Positions 17,003-24,717 of a stretch of 47,784 nt of DNA are shown here, piece by piece. The translations under genes and the position numbers were made by a program. The notes beneath the pieces are model-generated. The model ran no database searches. It was given only the letters and a program-made list of their open reading frames with translations, and had not been told where the DNA came from. Origin of the DNA: Clostridia bacterium (GTDB lineage Bacteria; Bacillota; Clostridia; UBA1381; UBA9506); assembly GCA_017546245.1 (NCBI GenBank), contig JAFYXI010000001.1, positions 1 to 47,784 on the forward strand. Direction: 5' to 3'. Position 1 is the first letter of the stretch. Each line of letters opens with the position of its first letter.

Positions 17003-18298
17003 ATGACTTTAGCAGAAATAAAAAGTAAGATAATTAAGGCTATTGACGAAAACAAAGCCGAAATTATAAAAATAGCAGAACAGATTTTAAACAATCCCGA
17101 AACGGGTTATAAAGAAGAAAAAACCTCTGCTCTTACCCGCAAGGTGTTTGATTCTTTATCACTCCCATATCAATATCCGCTTGCTAAAACTGCAGTTAAG
17201 GCTACATTAGGCAAAAAAAGCAACAAGCCTAACGTTTGCATTATCGGCGAAATGGATGCTTTAAGCTGTAACGGGCATCCGTTTGCATCAGCAGACGCGA
17301 TAGCGCACGCCTGCGGACATCACGCGCAAATGGCATCTATGTTAGGGGCGGCAATCGCTCTTAAAAAAAGCGGTGTTATTGATGATTTAGACGGAAATAT
17401 TTCGTTTTTTGCAGTCCCTGCTGAAGAATTTATAGAGCTTGAATACAGAAAAAGTCTTAAAGACAATGGCGAAATCAGCTACTTTGGCGGAAAACAGCAG
17501 TTAATAGCCGAGGGTGCATTTGATGACGTAGATATGGCTCTTATGCTGCACGCACAGCCAAACGAAGAAAAACCAAAGGTTTATGTTAGAGGATATAATC
17601 TAGGATTTTTAGCAAAAACCATAACATTTCGCGGCAAGGCAGCTCACGGCAGCAAGCCATTTGAGGGAACAAACGCATTAAATGCGGCGGCACTTGCTCT
17701 TATTGGAATACACTCAAACCGCGACACCTTTAAGGAGGAAGACAGAATCCGCATCCATCCGATTATAACCAAGGGCGGCGATGTAGTAAATTCCGTTCCC
17801 GATGAGGTATGTATTGAAACCTATGTGCGAGGTGCAAGCTTTGAAGCAATAAAAAAAGGCAACGACGCGGTTATGCGTTCGGCAAGCGGTGCGGCTCAGA
17901 TGATAGGTGCAACTGTTGAAACAGAAGATATACCCGGATACTTACCTTTATCTGAAAGCCCAGAGCTTTCCGAAGTTTTTGAAAATGTTTGCAAAGAAGT
18001 TATCGGAAGCGATGCTTTAGTATACAACGAACCGGTCACCGGTTCGACAGATATGGGCGATTTAAGCTATGTTCTGCCGGCAATTCAGCCATCCATCGGC
18101 GGATTTTCGGGAAATCTTCACGGCAAAGAATTCGTTGCCGTTGACAAAGAAACAGCATACGTTCTTTCGGCTAAGCTGTTGGCACTTACCGCAGCAGAGC
18201 TGTTATATGACGGAGCTAAAAAAGCAACAGCAGTAAAAGAATCATTTAAAGCGCAAATGACAAAAGACGAATATATGAACTATTTAAAAGGAGAATGA
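17003..18298 (+). CDS. M20 family amidohydrolase / metallopeptidase
   Basis: 431-aa zinc hydrolase of the AbgB/hippurate-hydrolase type, which removes acyl or amino-acid groups from amides. Metal-binding motifs are GEMDAL and HACGHHAQM near residues 75-105, the PAEE pair, a dimerisation domain from about residue 190 (GKAAHGSKPFEGTNAL), and TDMGDLSYVLPAIQP near the end. ATG 17003 follows GGAGGA. It is first in an operon with an NAD-dependent epimerase and a DapA-family lyase, suggesting it releases a substrate that the next two enzymes process. The natural substrate is unknown. Confidence 0.85.
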   Translation: MTLAEIKSKIIKAIDENKAEIIKIAEQILNNPETGYKEEKTSALTRKVFDSLSLPYQYPLAKTAVKATLGKKSNKPNVCIIGEMDALSCNGHPFASADAIAHACGHHAQMASMLGAAIALKKSGVIDDLDGNISFFAVPAEEFIELEYRKSLKDNGEISYFGGKQQLIAEGAFDDVDMALMLHAQPNEEKPKVYVRGYNLGFLAKTITFRGKAAHGSKPFEGTNALNAAALALIGIHSNRDTFKEEDRIRIHPIITKGGDVVNSVPDEVCIETYVRGASFEAIKKGNDAVMRSASGAAQMIGATVETEDIPGYLPLSESPELSEVFENVCKEVIGSDALVYNEPVTGSTDMGDLSYVLPAIQPSIGGFSGNLHGKEFVAVDKETAYVLSAKLLALTAAELLYDGAKKATAVKESFKAQMTKDEYMNYLKGE

Positions 18299-18302
18299 TA
18301 AT

Positions 18303-19319
18303 ATGTGGACTGAAGAAAAACTTAACGAAATGCTGACTACCCCGTCACAAGCCTTAATCGATGATATGAAAAAAATCGAAGGCGACATTATGGTATTGGG
18401 TGCAGGCGGAAAAATGGGTCCTACTCTTTGTGTACTGGCTAAAAATGCGGCAAAAGCTGCAGGTGTTGATAAAAAAATATATGCTGTATCACGCGGTTCT
18501 GACCCGATTGCAACCCAGCTTATGAAAGATAACGACATCGAAGTTATTGCAATGGACCTTTTAGACAAAGAAAAGCTTTACTCTCTGCCGGAGGTAGAAA
18601 ATATAATCTATATGGCAGGAAAAAAATTCGGCACAGACGGAAACGAATGGCAGACCTGGGCTATGAACTCTACTCTTCCTGCTTTTGTTGCAGATAAGTT
18701 CAAAAAATCAAACATTGTTGTTTTCTCTTCGGGAAATATTTATCCTATTGTTAAGCTTTCTGACGGTGGATGCAGAGAATGCGACAAAATCGGACCTATC
18801 GGCGAATATACAATGAGTTGTCTTGCCAGAGAGCGTGCATTTGAATATGCCGCTAATACTTTTGGCACAAAAGTATTTATATACAGACTTAACTTTGCAG
18901 TAGATTTAAGATACGGAGTTTTGTTTGATGTTGCAAACAAAATATTAAACGATACACCGATAAGCCTTTCTACCCCTTGCTTTAACTTTATCTGGCAGGG
19001 CAGCGCAAACGAAATTGCAATAAGAGGCTTGCTCCACGCAGAAGCTCCTGCAAAAATTATGAACGTAACCGGTCCTGAAACCGTTTCTATCAAAAAGGCT
19101 GCGTTAGAGCTTGGCGAATACTTAGGCAAAAAACCTGTTTTCGAGGGCGAACCGGGTAACGATGCCTACTTAAACGATGCATCGCTTGCAATGGAAACCT
19201 TCGGTTATCCTGCAGTTTCTGCTAAAACTCTTATTCGCTGGCAGGCTGAATACATTAAAGACGGCGGAAGAACTCTGGATAAGCCGACACACTTTGAAGA
19301 ACGAAAAGGCAGTTATTAA
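18303..19319 (+). CDS. NAD-dependent epimerase/dehydratase family protein
   Basis: 338-aa short-chain-dehydrogenase-like protein (extended SDR). The nucleotide-binding loop is VLGAGGKMGPTLC at about residues 31-43, with an atypical GxGGxxG order. A Ser in VVFSSGNIYP and a Tyr in GEYTMSCLARE replace the canonical SSxxVY and YxxxK, so the catalytic Lys of the usual motif is absent or displaced; this weakens a simple epimerase assignment. Start ATG 18303 is 4 bp after the preceding stop, with GGAGAA as ribosome binding site. It is cotranscribed with the amidohydrolase and a DapA-family lyase. Confidence 0.78.
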   Translation: MWTEEKLNEMLTTPSQALIDDMKKIEGDIMVLGAGGKMGPTLCVLAKNAAKAAGVDKKIYAVSRGSDPIATQLMKDNDIEVIAMDLLDKEKLYSLPEVENIIYMAGKKFGTDGNEWQTWAMNSTLPAFVADKFKKSNIVVFSSGNIYPIVKLSDGGCRECDKIGPIGEYTMSCLARERAFEYAANTFGTKVFIYRLNFAVDLRYGVLFDVANKILNDTPISLSTPCFNFIWQGSANEIAIRGLLHAEAPAKIMNVTGPETVSIKKAALELGEYLGKKPVFEGEPGNDAYLNDASLAMETFGYPAVSAKTLIRWQAEYIKDGGRTLDKPTHFEERKGSY

Positions 19320-19347
19320 TTTTTGCAATCAGAAAGGATTGATATAA

Positions 19348-20415
19348 ATGACCAGACACGAAATTGCTTTAAAAAAGCTGGCAGAGGGAACAGTTATTCC
19401 GGCTACTCCCTTAGCACTTGATAACAACAGAAAATTAAACGAAAAAGACCTGCGTCTTTTAATGAACTATTACTTAGCAAGCGGTGCAGGCGGTATTGCA
19501 ACTGCAGTACATACAACTCAGTTTGAAATCAGAAAACCCGAAATTGCTCTTTTCGAGCCGGTTTTAAAAATAGTTTCTGAAGAAATTGATAAGTTTGAAA
19601 AAGAAAATGACACAGTAATCGTTAAGGTTGCAGGTGTCTGCGGACCTGTTGTGCAGGCAACAAAAGAAGCAGAGCTTGCTAAAAAATACGGCTATGATGC
19701 TGTTCTTTTAAGCCCGGGCGGATTAAATCATTTAAGCGAAGACGAAATGATTGAGCGCACAAAAGCGGTTGCTGCTGTTATGCCGGTTATCGGTTTTTAT
19801 CTGCAGACAGCAGTTGGCGGTCGTGTTTTCTCTTACAATTACTGGGAACGTCTTTGCGCAATTGATAACGTGGTTGCAATTAAGTGTGCATCATTTAACC
19901 GTTATCAGACCTTAGAGGTTGTTCGTGCAGCAGCAATGTCAGAGCGCAGCGACAAAGTTACACTTTACACAGGTAATGATGACAACATTGTAATTGACTT
20001 GCTTACAAAATATAAATTTGACAAAAATGGCAAATCTGTTGTAAAAGCATTCGAGGGCGGATTACTCGGACATTGGTCTGTATGGACAAATAACGTAGTA
20101 AATATGTTTAAAATGCTTAAATCTGAAAAAGATAAAGATACTATCTCAACCGAACTTTTAACATTAGCCGCAGAGGTAACTGATGCAAACAGCGCATTCT
20201 TTGATACTGCAAACGGTTTTGCAGGATGCATTGCAGGTCTGCACGAGGTTTTACGCCGTCAGGGACTTATGGAAAACATTTTGTGCTTAAATCCTGATGA
20301 AACGTTATCAGCAGGTCAGCTTGAAGAAATCGACCGTGTATACCGTGCATATCCGCACTTAAATGACGATGCCTTTATTAAAGAAAATATCGAAAGCTGG
20401 AAATTAACGGTGTAA
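19348..20415 (+). CDS. Dihydrodipicolinate synthase (DapA) family lyase
   Basis: 355-aa TIM-barrel aldolase/lyase. The opening IPATPLALDNNRKLNEKDL and VVAIKCASFNRYQTLE (with the Schiff-base Lys) identify the DapA/N-acetylneuraminate lyase superfamily, and VIGFYLQTA carries the position of the conserved Tyr. It is longer than DapA (about 290 aa) because of a C-terminal extension. The operon context with an M20 hydrolase, not lysine genes, makes a catabolic retro-aldol reaction likelier than lysine synthesis. ATG 19348 follows AGAAAGGA. Confidence 0.82.
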   Translation: MTRHEIALKKLAEGTVIPATPLALDNNRKLNEKDLRLLMNYYLASGAGGIATAVHTTQFEIRKPEIALFEPVLKIVSEEIDKFEKENDTVIVKVAGVCGPVVQATKEAELAKKYGYDAVLLSPGGLNHLSEDEMIERTKAVAAVMPVIGFYLQTAVGGRVFSYNYWERLCAIDNVVAIKCASFNRYQTLEVVRAAAMSERSDKVTLYTGNDDNIVIDLLTKYKFDKNGKSVVKAFEGGLLGHWSVWTNNVVNMFKMLKSEKDKDTISTELLTLAAEVTDANSAFFDTANGFAGCIAGLHEVLRRQGLMENILCLNPDETLSAGQLEEIDRVYRAYPHLNDDAFIKENIESWKLTV

Positions 20416-20418
20416 GCT

Positions 20419-21030
20419 ATGGAACAAAGCAAAAAAACTGCTATAACCAAGCAAAAAATCTTAGATGCAGCCGAAGCTGAATTTTCGGCAAACGGCTTAG
20501 CGGCAGCCCGTGTTGATGCGATAGCAAAATCGGCAGGTGTCAACAAGCAGCTTATATACGCTCATTTCGGAAGCAAAGAAGGGCTTTATTCAACTATTTT
20601 GGATATTGTTTATAAAAGACTTTCGCATTATGAAGAGATTATCTCGAATATTGAATTTTGCGGTATAGACACCATACGCAAGGTAGTTTTGGAATACTTT
20701 AATTTTTTGGTAACTAATCCTACCTATGTAAGACTTTTACTCTGGGAAAACTTGAATAATGCGAGCTATATGGGCGATATTAAGACCTCATTGTTTTCAG
20801 GTACGGAAAACATGCTGAAAAAAGGTGTCGAGGCAGGAGTCTTTAAGAAAAATCTTGACATAGAACAAACTGCAATGTCAATAAGCATGTTCTGCTTTTC
20901 GGCATTTTCAAACGTTCACACGGTATCAAAGCTTTTAGGCAGAGATTTAAGCGCGCCAAAAGAGCTTGAAAAACGTGCTGAGCACATCGCCGATGTAATT
21001 ACCAAGTACATTTTATATGGCGAAGAATAA
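20419..21030 (+). CDS. TetR/AcrR family transcriptional regulator
   Basis: 203-aa repressor. The N-terminal HTH covers residues about 8-55 (TKQKILDAAEAEFSANG and VDAIAKSAGVNKQLIYAHFGSKEGLY), followed by an all-helical ligand domain. It begins 3 bp after the DapA-family gene, so it is the last gene of the operon. The palindrome at 16968-16983 in the operon leader is its likely operator, giving autoregulation with the catabolic genes. The inducer is unknown. Confidence 0.88.
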   Translation: MEQSKKTAITKQKILDAAEAEFSANGLAAARVDAIAKSAGVNKQLIYAHFGSKEGLYSTILDIVYKRLSHYEEIISNIEFCGIDTIRKVVLEYFNFLVTNPTYVRLLLWENLNNASYMGDIKTSLFSGTENMLKKGVEAGVFKKNLDIEQTAMSISMFCFSAFSNVHTVSKLLGRDLSAPKELEKRAEHIADVITKYILYGEE

Positions 21031-21035
21031 TTATG

Positions 21036-21087
21036 CGTTTCACCCTCTTTTAAGGGTATAATAAAGCTTCGTTTATTATGCGAAACG
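21036..21087 (+). other. Compact three-way-junction palindrome after the TetR gene
   Basis: A closing stem CGTTTC (21036-21041)/GAAACG (21082-21087) encloses two side-by-side perfect hairpins: ACCCT (21042-21046)/AGGGT (21053-21057), and ATAATAAA (21058-21065)/TTTATTAT (21072-21079) with loop GCTTCG. Only two bases are unpaired at the junction. It lies 5 bp after the tetR stop. Function unknown. Confidence 0.5.
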
Positions 21088-21110
21088 AAAACTCCACACA
21101 ATAAACATGA

Positions 21111-21154
21111 AAAGTATGCAGGGGAAGATTTAATCTGCCCCTGCATACTTTTTT
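21111..21154. terminator. Bidirectional terminator between tetR operon and LRR gene
   Basis: AAAGTATGCAGGGG (21111-21124) pairs perfectly with CCCCTGCATACTTT (21138-21151), with a T-run to the right and A-rich sequence on the left. It serves both convergent units. Confidence 0.85.
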
Positions 21155-21188
21155 AATTTTATTAACTTTATACTTAATAAGACCGAAA

Positions 21189-23555
21189 TTATTGTTCATT
21201 TAAAATGATTGCTTCTGTTACAGGTATGCAGTTTTGCAAATCTTCCCATAACAGAATTTTTGCGGTGTCGTACGATTTTGTACTGGTAAAGTTGATGTCT
21301 TCAAATTCAAACCTAACCGGTTGCATATCAACTAATTTATTGCCTGCATAAAGCGCAAGAATTATCTTACAATCTTCTTTGGTATCAATTAATTTTACCG
21401 AATAACCATCGAATGTTACACATTGAAAAAAGATTTTTTCGGCATTGACAAACGGCGCGTTGCTTCCTTCGATTATAATTTCGTTAAATTGTTTTTCTGT
21501 TCCGTGATAATATACAGTCGCTAAAGAAGAGCAACCGTCAAATGCCTGATTGCCAATGCTTGTTATGCTGTCAGGAAGTGTTATGCTTGTTAAATTGCTG
21601 CAATTCAAAAAGGCAGAGCTGCCGATAGCTGTAACCGCATAACCGTCTAAAACATCAGGAATTATTACTGCATTACCCGAAATTAATGTATCCACAGCAG
21701 TAATTGTTACTTTTCCGTCTTTTACTGTGTAGGTGTAACTGCCTGAGCTTTGAGATTCTTCTTCGTATTCATAATTGTAGATAATGTTTGCATTTTTAAA
21801 ATAATTATTGCCTGAGTAAATATAAAGGCTGTTAAACTTTTCTTCCGTGCCTTCGTAATATACCGTTTCTAATGATACACAATCTTTAAATGTGTAATAA
21901 TCTATTTCGTACATAGATTTGGGTACTACGATTGTTTTAAGGCTTGAGCATTCTGAAAATGCATAAGAAAGAACTGCCTCGAGGTTTTGGGGCAGAACCA
22001 CATTTTCTAAATATGTATTGTGCCGAAATGCACTGCCGCAAATATAATTCACATTTTGGGGAACGGTATAGCTCGTATCAGTTTTTTTTGCAGGATAACA
22101 AATAAGATTACTTCCGCTCACATTAAATAACACACCGTCAATAACTACAAAATCTTTATTTCCTTCTTCTATGTTTATTACCTTCAGATTTTTACAATTA
22201 AAATCGCCGTGAATACCTACTAAATCTTTATTTAGTGTAATAGTTTCGAGATAATTCGAGCTAATTCCAGGTCCGTAAATCACATCGATGTCTTCGGGAA
22301 GCTTATACGATGTATTAGTTTTGCCCATTGGGTAACATTCAAGAAATTTTTCTCCGAAAGCAGTCTCTCTGAAAAGAACACCGTCTATAGAGAAATACCA
22401 GTTATTTCCCTCTTCTACAAATATATCCGTCAGCAAAGGACAATCGTTAAATTCTGAATATCCAATACTCCAAACTGTAGAAGGAATTGAGATTGAGGTT
22501 ATGTTTTTACAATCTCCGAATCCGCTAATGCCTACAACGGGATAACCGCCCAAGGTTGCAGGAATGACAACATCGCCCGATATAGATTCATCCACAGCCC
22601 AAATCACAGCTTCGCCTGAGCTTACAGAATAGCTATAGCAGTCAGGATCTTCAGGCTCTTGTGTGGGTTCAGGCTCAGGGGCAGGCGATTCGCTGTCAGG
22701 ATTATCTTCAGCAGAATCGTCATTTAGTATCGAACCATCCGACAGGATTATTTGTGCATTCAGAAAACTATCGTTTCCTTCGCTTATCTTAATAGCCTCA
22801 AAATCTGCTTTTAAGCCTCCGAAATATACCGTTTGAAGTGCCGTACAATCACAGAATGCATCTTGGTTGATGGCAGTTACGCAAGATGGTATTGTAATTT
22901 TAGTAAGTGCTGAACATTCCCTGAATGCAGAATTACCGATTTTGGTTACTTTGTCGGGAATGGTTACCGTTTTAAGACTCGTACAACCTCTAAATGAAGA
23001 GCTGCCGATTTTGGTTACATTGGCAGGAATTTTAATACTTTTTAACATATTGCAGTTTTCAAAAGTATATTCAGGAATTTCTTTTATATTTTTAGGAAGA
23101 GTGATTACCTTTAATGCCGAACAATCTTTAAAGGCACATCTGTCGATTTCGGTTACACTGTCGGGTATTGTGATGCCCAACAAAGCTGTACACTTAAAAA
23201 ACGCATAACCGCCCAACGATTCAACAGTTTCGGGAATTGTAACATTTTTTAAAGCCGAGCAGTTTCTGAATGCATAATCTCGGATTTTAATAACTCCTTC
23301 GGGAATTAAAACATCAGTCACAAGAGTGCAATCCATAAAAGCAGAATTGCCGATTTCGGTCAACGGATAACCGCCAAAAGAATCAGGAACAGTAATAATG
23401 CCCGACGCAGAAGTATCTACATCGGTAAGTATTGCTTCATCAAACGAAATTGTATAATAAAATACCCCCTCTTTAACAGCACCTACAGGCACCGCACCGA
23501 AAAACGACATACACATTATAATAAATAAAACAATTAACAAAAGCTTTTTTGTCAT
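21189..23555 (-). CDS. Secreted leucine-rich-repeat (BspA-like, LRR_5) protein
   Basis: 788-aa exported protein. A signal peptide occupies residues 1-26 (KKLLLIVLFIIMCMSFFGAVPVGA). Then come many 23-residue LRR_5 repeats of the type IPDSVTEIDRCAFKDCSAL, in three blocks. Each block opens with a beta module of the form Y-T-V-x-D-G-x-x-I/V...GDVVIP..GYPV near residues 30, 310 and 605. A proline/glutamate-rich linker (PAPEPEPTQEPEDPD) separates blocks one and two. No LPXTG or SLH anchor is seen. BspA-like proteins bind host or surface proteins in other species; the role here is unknown. Own promoter and ATG 23555 behind AGGGTGA. Confidence 0.88.
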   Translation of the reverse strand: MTKKLLLIVLFIIMCMSFFGAVPVGAVKEGVFYYTISFDEAILTDVDTSASGIITVPDSFGGYPLTEIGNSAFMDCTLVTDVLIPEGVIKIRDYAFRNCSALKNVTIPETVESLGGYAFFKCTALLGITIPDSVTEIDRCAFKDCSALKVITLPKNIKEIPEYTFENCNMLKSIKIPANVTKIGSSSFRGCTSLKTVTIPDKVTKIGNSAFRECSALTKITIPSCVTAINQDAFCDCTALQTVYFGGLKADFEAIKISEGNDSFLNAQIILSDGSILNDDSAEDNPDSESPAPEPEPTQEPEDPDCYSYSVSSGEAVIWAVDESISGDVVIPATLGGYPVVGISGFGDCKNITSISIPSTVWSIGYSEFNDCPLLTDIFVEEGNNWYFSIDGVLFRETAFGEKFLECYPMGKTNTSYKLPEDIDVIYGPGISSNYLETITLNKDLVGIHGDFNCKNLKVINIEEGNKDFVVIDGVLFNVSGSNLICYPAKKTDTSYTVPQNVNYICGSAFRHNTYLENVVLPQNLEAVLSYAFSECSSLKTIVVPKSMYEIDYYTFKDCVSLETVYYEGTEEKFNSLYIYSGNNYFKNANIIYNYEYEEESQSSGSYTYTVKDGKVTITAVDTLISGNAVIIPDVLDGYAVTAIGSSAFLNCSNLTSITLPDSITSIGNQAFDGCSSLATVYYHGTEKQFNEIIIEGSNAPFVNAEKIFFQCVTFDGYSVKLIDTKEDCKIILALYAGNKLVDMQPVRFEFEDINFTSTKSYDTAKILLWEDLQNCIPVTEAIILNEQ

Positions 23556-23590
23556 AATATCACCCTAAAATAAATTTATTTATAAATAAT

Positions 23591-23619
23591 ATTCTAGCAC
23601 TAAGCTTTAGGAAAATCAA
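23591..23619 (-). promoter_or_regulatory. Promoter of the LRR gene
   Basis: On the minus strand TTGATT (23619-23614) and TAGAAT (23596-23591) with 17-bp spacing, 36 bp from the start codon. Confidence 0.55.
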
Positions 23620-23686
23620 GTAAAATGCTTTGTTAGTGCATTAAAAACCGACATTTCTTCTTTTTTAGGTGGGTTCACTTTTTATA

Positions 23687-23715
23687 TTGATTTTTATTTC
23701 TTTATTTGTTATAAT
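23687..23715 (+). promoter_or_regulatory. Promoter of the candidate structured RNA
   Basis: TTGATT (23687-23692) and TATAAT (23710-23715) with 17-bp spacing. The predicted start at about 23722 is exactly at the foot of the long hairpin. Confidence 0.7.
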
Positions 23716-23720
23716 AAACT

Positions 23721-23880
23721 TGCGACGTAAATTAATATAATCATTAAGAATGCGTGTATTTTTATACCTTCGGTAAAAATGCATGCTCTATTTTCACATG
23801 CTTCTTAATGATGTTGAAAATTTGCGTCGCAGCGAGAGTTGTGCATTTTTCGGTGCATCGGCTCTCGGTGCACCTTTTTT
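23721..23880 (+). ncRNA. Candidate novel structured small RNA with intrinsic terminator
   Basis: No ORF fits this interval. Stem P1 pairs TGCGACG-TAAATT (23721-23733) with AATTT-G-CGTCGCA (23819-23831), 13 bp with one G-U. After a symmetrical 6x6 internal loop, P2 pairs ATCATTAAGAA (23740-23750) with TTCTTAATGAT (23802-23812). It continues as GCGTGT/ACATGC past a bulged U and ends in a small hairpin around ACC-TTC-GGT. Next, GGTGCA (23852-23857) pairs with TGCACC (23869-23874) followed by six Ts, a terminator. CGAGAG/CTCTCG (23833-23838/23862-23867) is a mutually exclusive alternative. Known families such as 6S, tmRNA, SRP and RNase P were not recognised. Confidence 0.6.
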
Positions 23881-23961
23881 GTTTTACATATAAAACGGTG
23901 CACCTTGCAGGCTCTGTTATTGCGACACAAAAGAACCCACCTTTTTAGGTGGGTTCACTTT

Positions 23962-24645
23962 TTATATTGATTTAATACTACTCTTATGCCCGGTCAGACT
24001 TACAATTTCGTCCTCATTGGTCGAAACCGGCATATCTATTGTAAAGCTGTAATTTCTAAGACCGTCTTCTTCAGAAAAGTCAACCGAAACATCGTGTATA
24101 TTAATATTTCGTTTTTTAAACTCTTCCATCAGATATTTTTGGTATCCCTCTTCTTTTACACCCTTTATGATAAGCTTTTTAGGTCTTATTCTTTTGTTTT
24201 TATGAAAATTAAGATGCAAAATAATCTGAGCAATCAAAATTATAAATGTAGCAGAAATACCTATTATATAAAGACCCGAGCCGATTGCCATACCGATACC
24301 CGAGGTTGCCCATATTCCTGCCGCTGTTGTTAAGCCTGTTATTGTGTTTTTATGCACAAAAATCATACCTGCGCCCAAAAAACCTATTCCGCTTGCTATG
24401 GTCGATGCCACACGCGACGGGTCAAGACGAACATCTGCCGCGTGAAACGCAGAATCTGTTACCAAATCAAAAAATGCATACTTAGAAATTACCATCATAA
24501 GTGCCGCACCGCAAGCCACAACAAAATGCGTGCGCACACCTGCCTCTTTAGAGCGGTTTTTTCGCTCCATACCAACAATCATACCACAGATTCCTGCAAG
24601 CAGAATTCTTGTTATGTACTCTACCTGCTGCAAATCCCAAAACAT
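23962..24645 (-). CDS. MgtC/SapB family membrane protein
   Basis: 227-aa membrane protein. The N-terminal half has about four to five hydrophobic segments with the family signature LLAGICGMIVGMERKNRSKEAGVRTH and IASGIGFLGAGMIF. The C-terminal half is a soluble, ACT-like domain (residues about 150-227). MgtC proteins affect F-ATPase activity and magnesium-limited growth in some pathogens; in Firmicutes the role is poorly known. ATG 24645 is behind AAAGGAGA. Its 3' end is part of the 32-bp direct repeat. Confidence 0.88.
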   Translation of the reverse strand: MFWDLQQVEYITRILLAGICGMIVGMERKNRSKEAGVRTHFVVACGAALMMVISKYAFFDLVTDSAFHAADVRLDPSRVASTIASGIGFLGAGMIFVHKNTITGLTTAAGIWATSGIGMAIGSGLYIIGISATFIILIAQIILHLNFHKNKRIRPKKLIIKGVKEEGYQKYLMEEFKKRNINIHDVSVDFSEEDGLRNYSFTIDMPVSTNEDEIVSLTGHKSSIKSI

Positions 24646-24717
24646 AACTTTTACATCTCCTTTTTAAATTAAAACTGTCATAATACACAACTATGCAAAC
24701 AAATAAATTAAAATTAC

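Larger units (their letters stand above)
23662..23973. repeat. 32-bp perfect direct repeats, 280 bp apart
   Basis: The sequence starting TTTTTAGGTGGGTTC at 23662-23693 is repeated without mismatch at 23942-23973. The right copy includes the last bases of the MgtC gene and the right arm of a hairpin AACCCACC/GGTGGGTT (23934-23956). The left copy lacks the left arm and supplies the -35 of the RNA promoter. Confidence 0.85.

Noticed and set aside
21036-21087. tRNA-like or hammerhead ribozyme fold
   Set aside because: Too short for a tRNA, no T-loop or CCA end, and the conserved hammerhead core is missing on both strands.
23721-23880. Leader riboswitch for the LRR gene or mgtC
   Set aside because: The promoter and terminator signals point rightward, away from the LRR gene and against mgtC, so no gene lies downstream on that strand.
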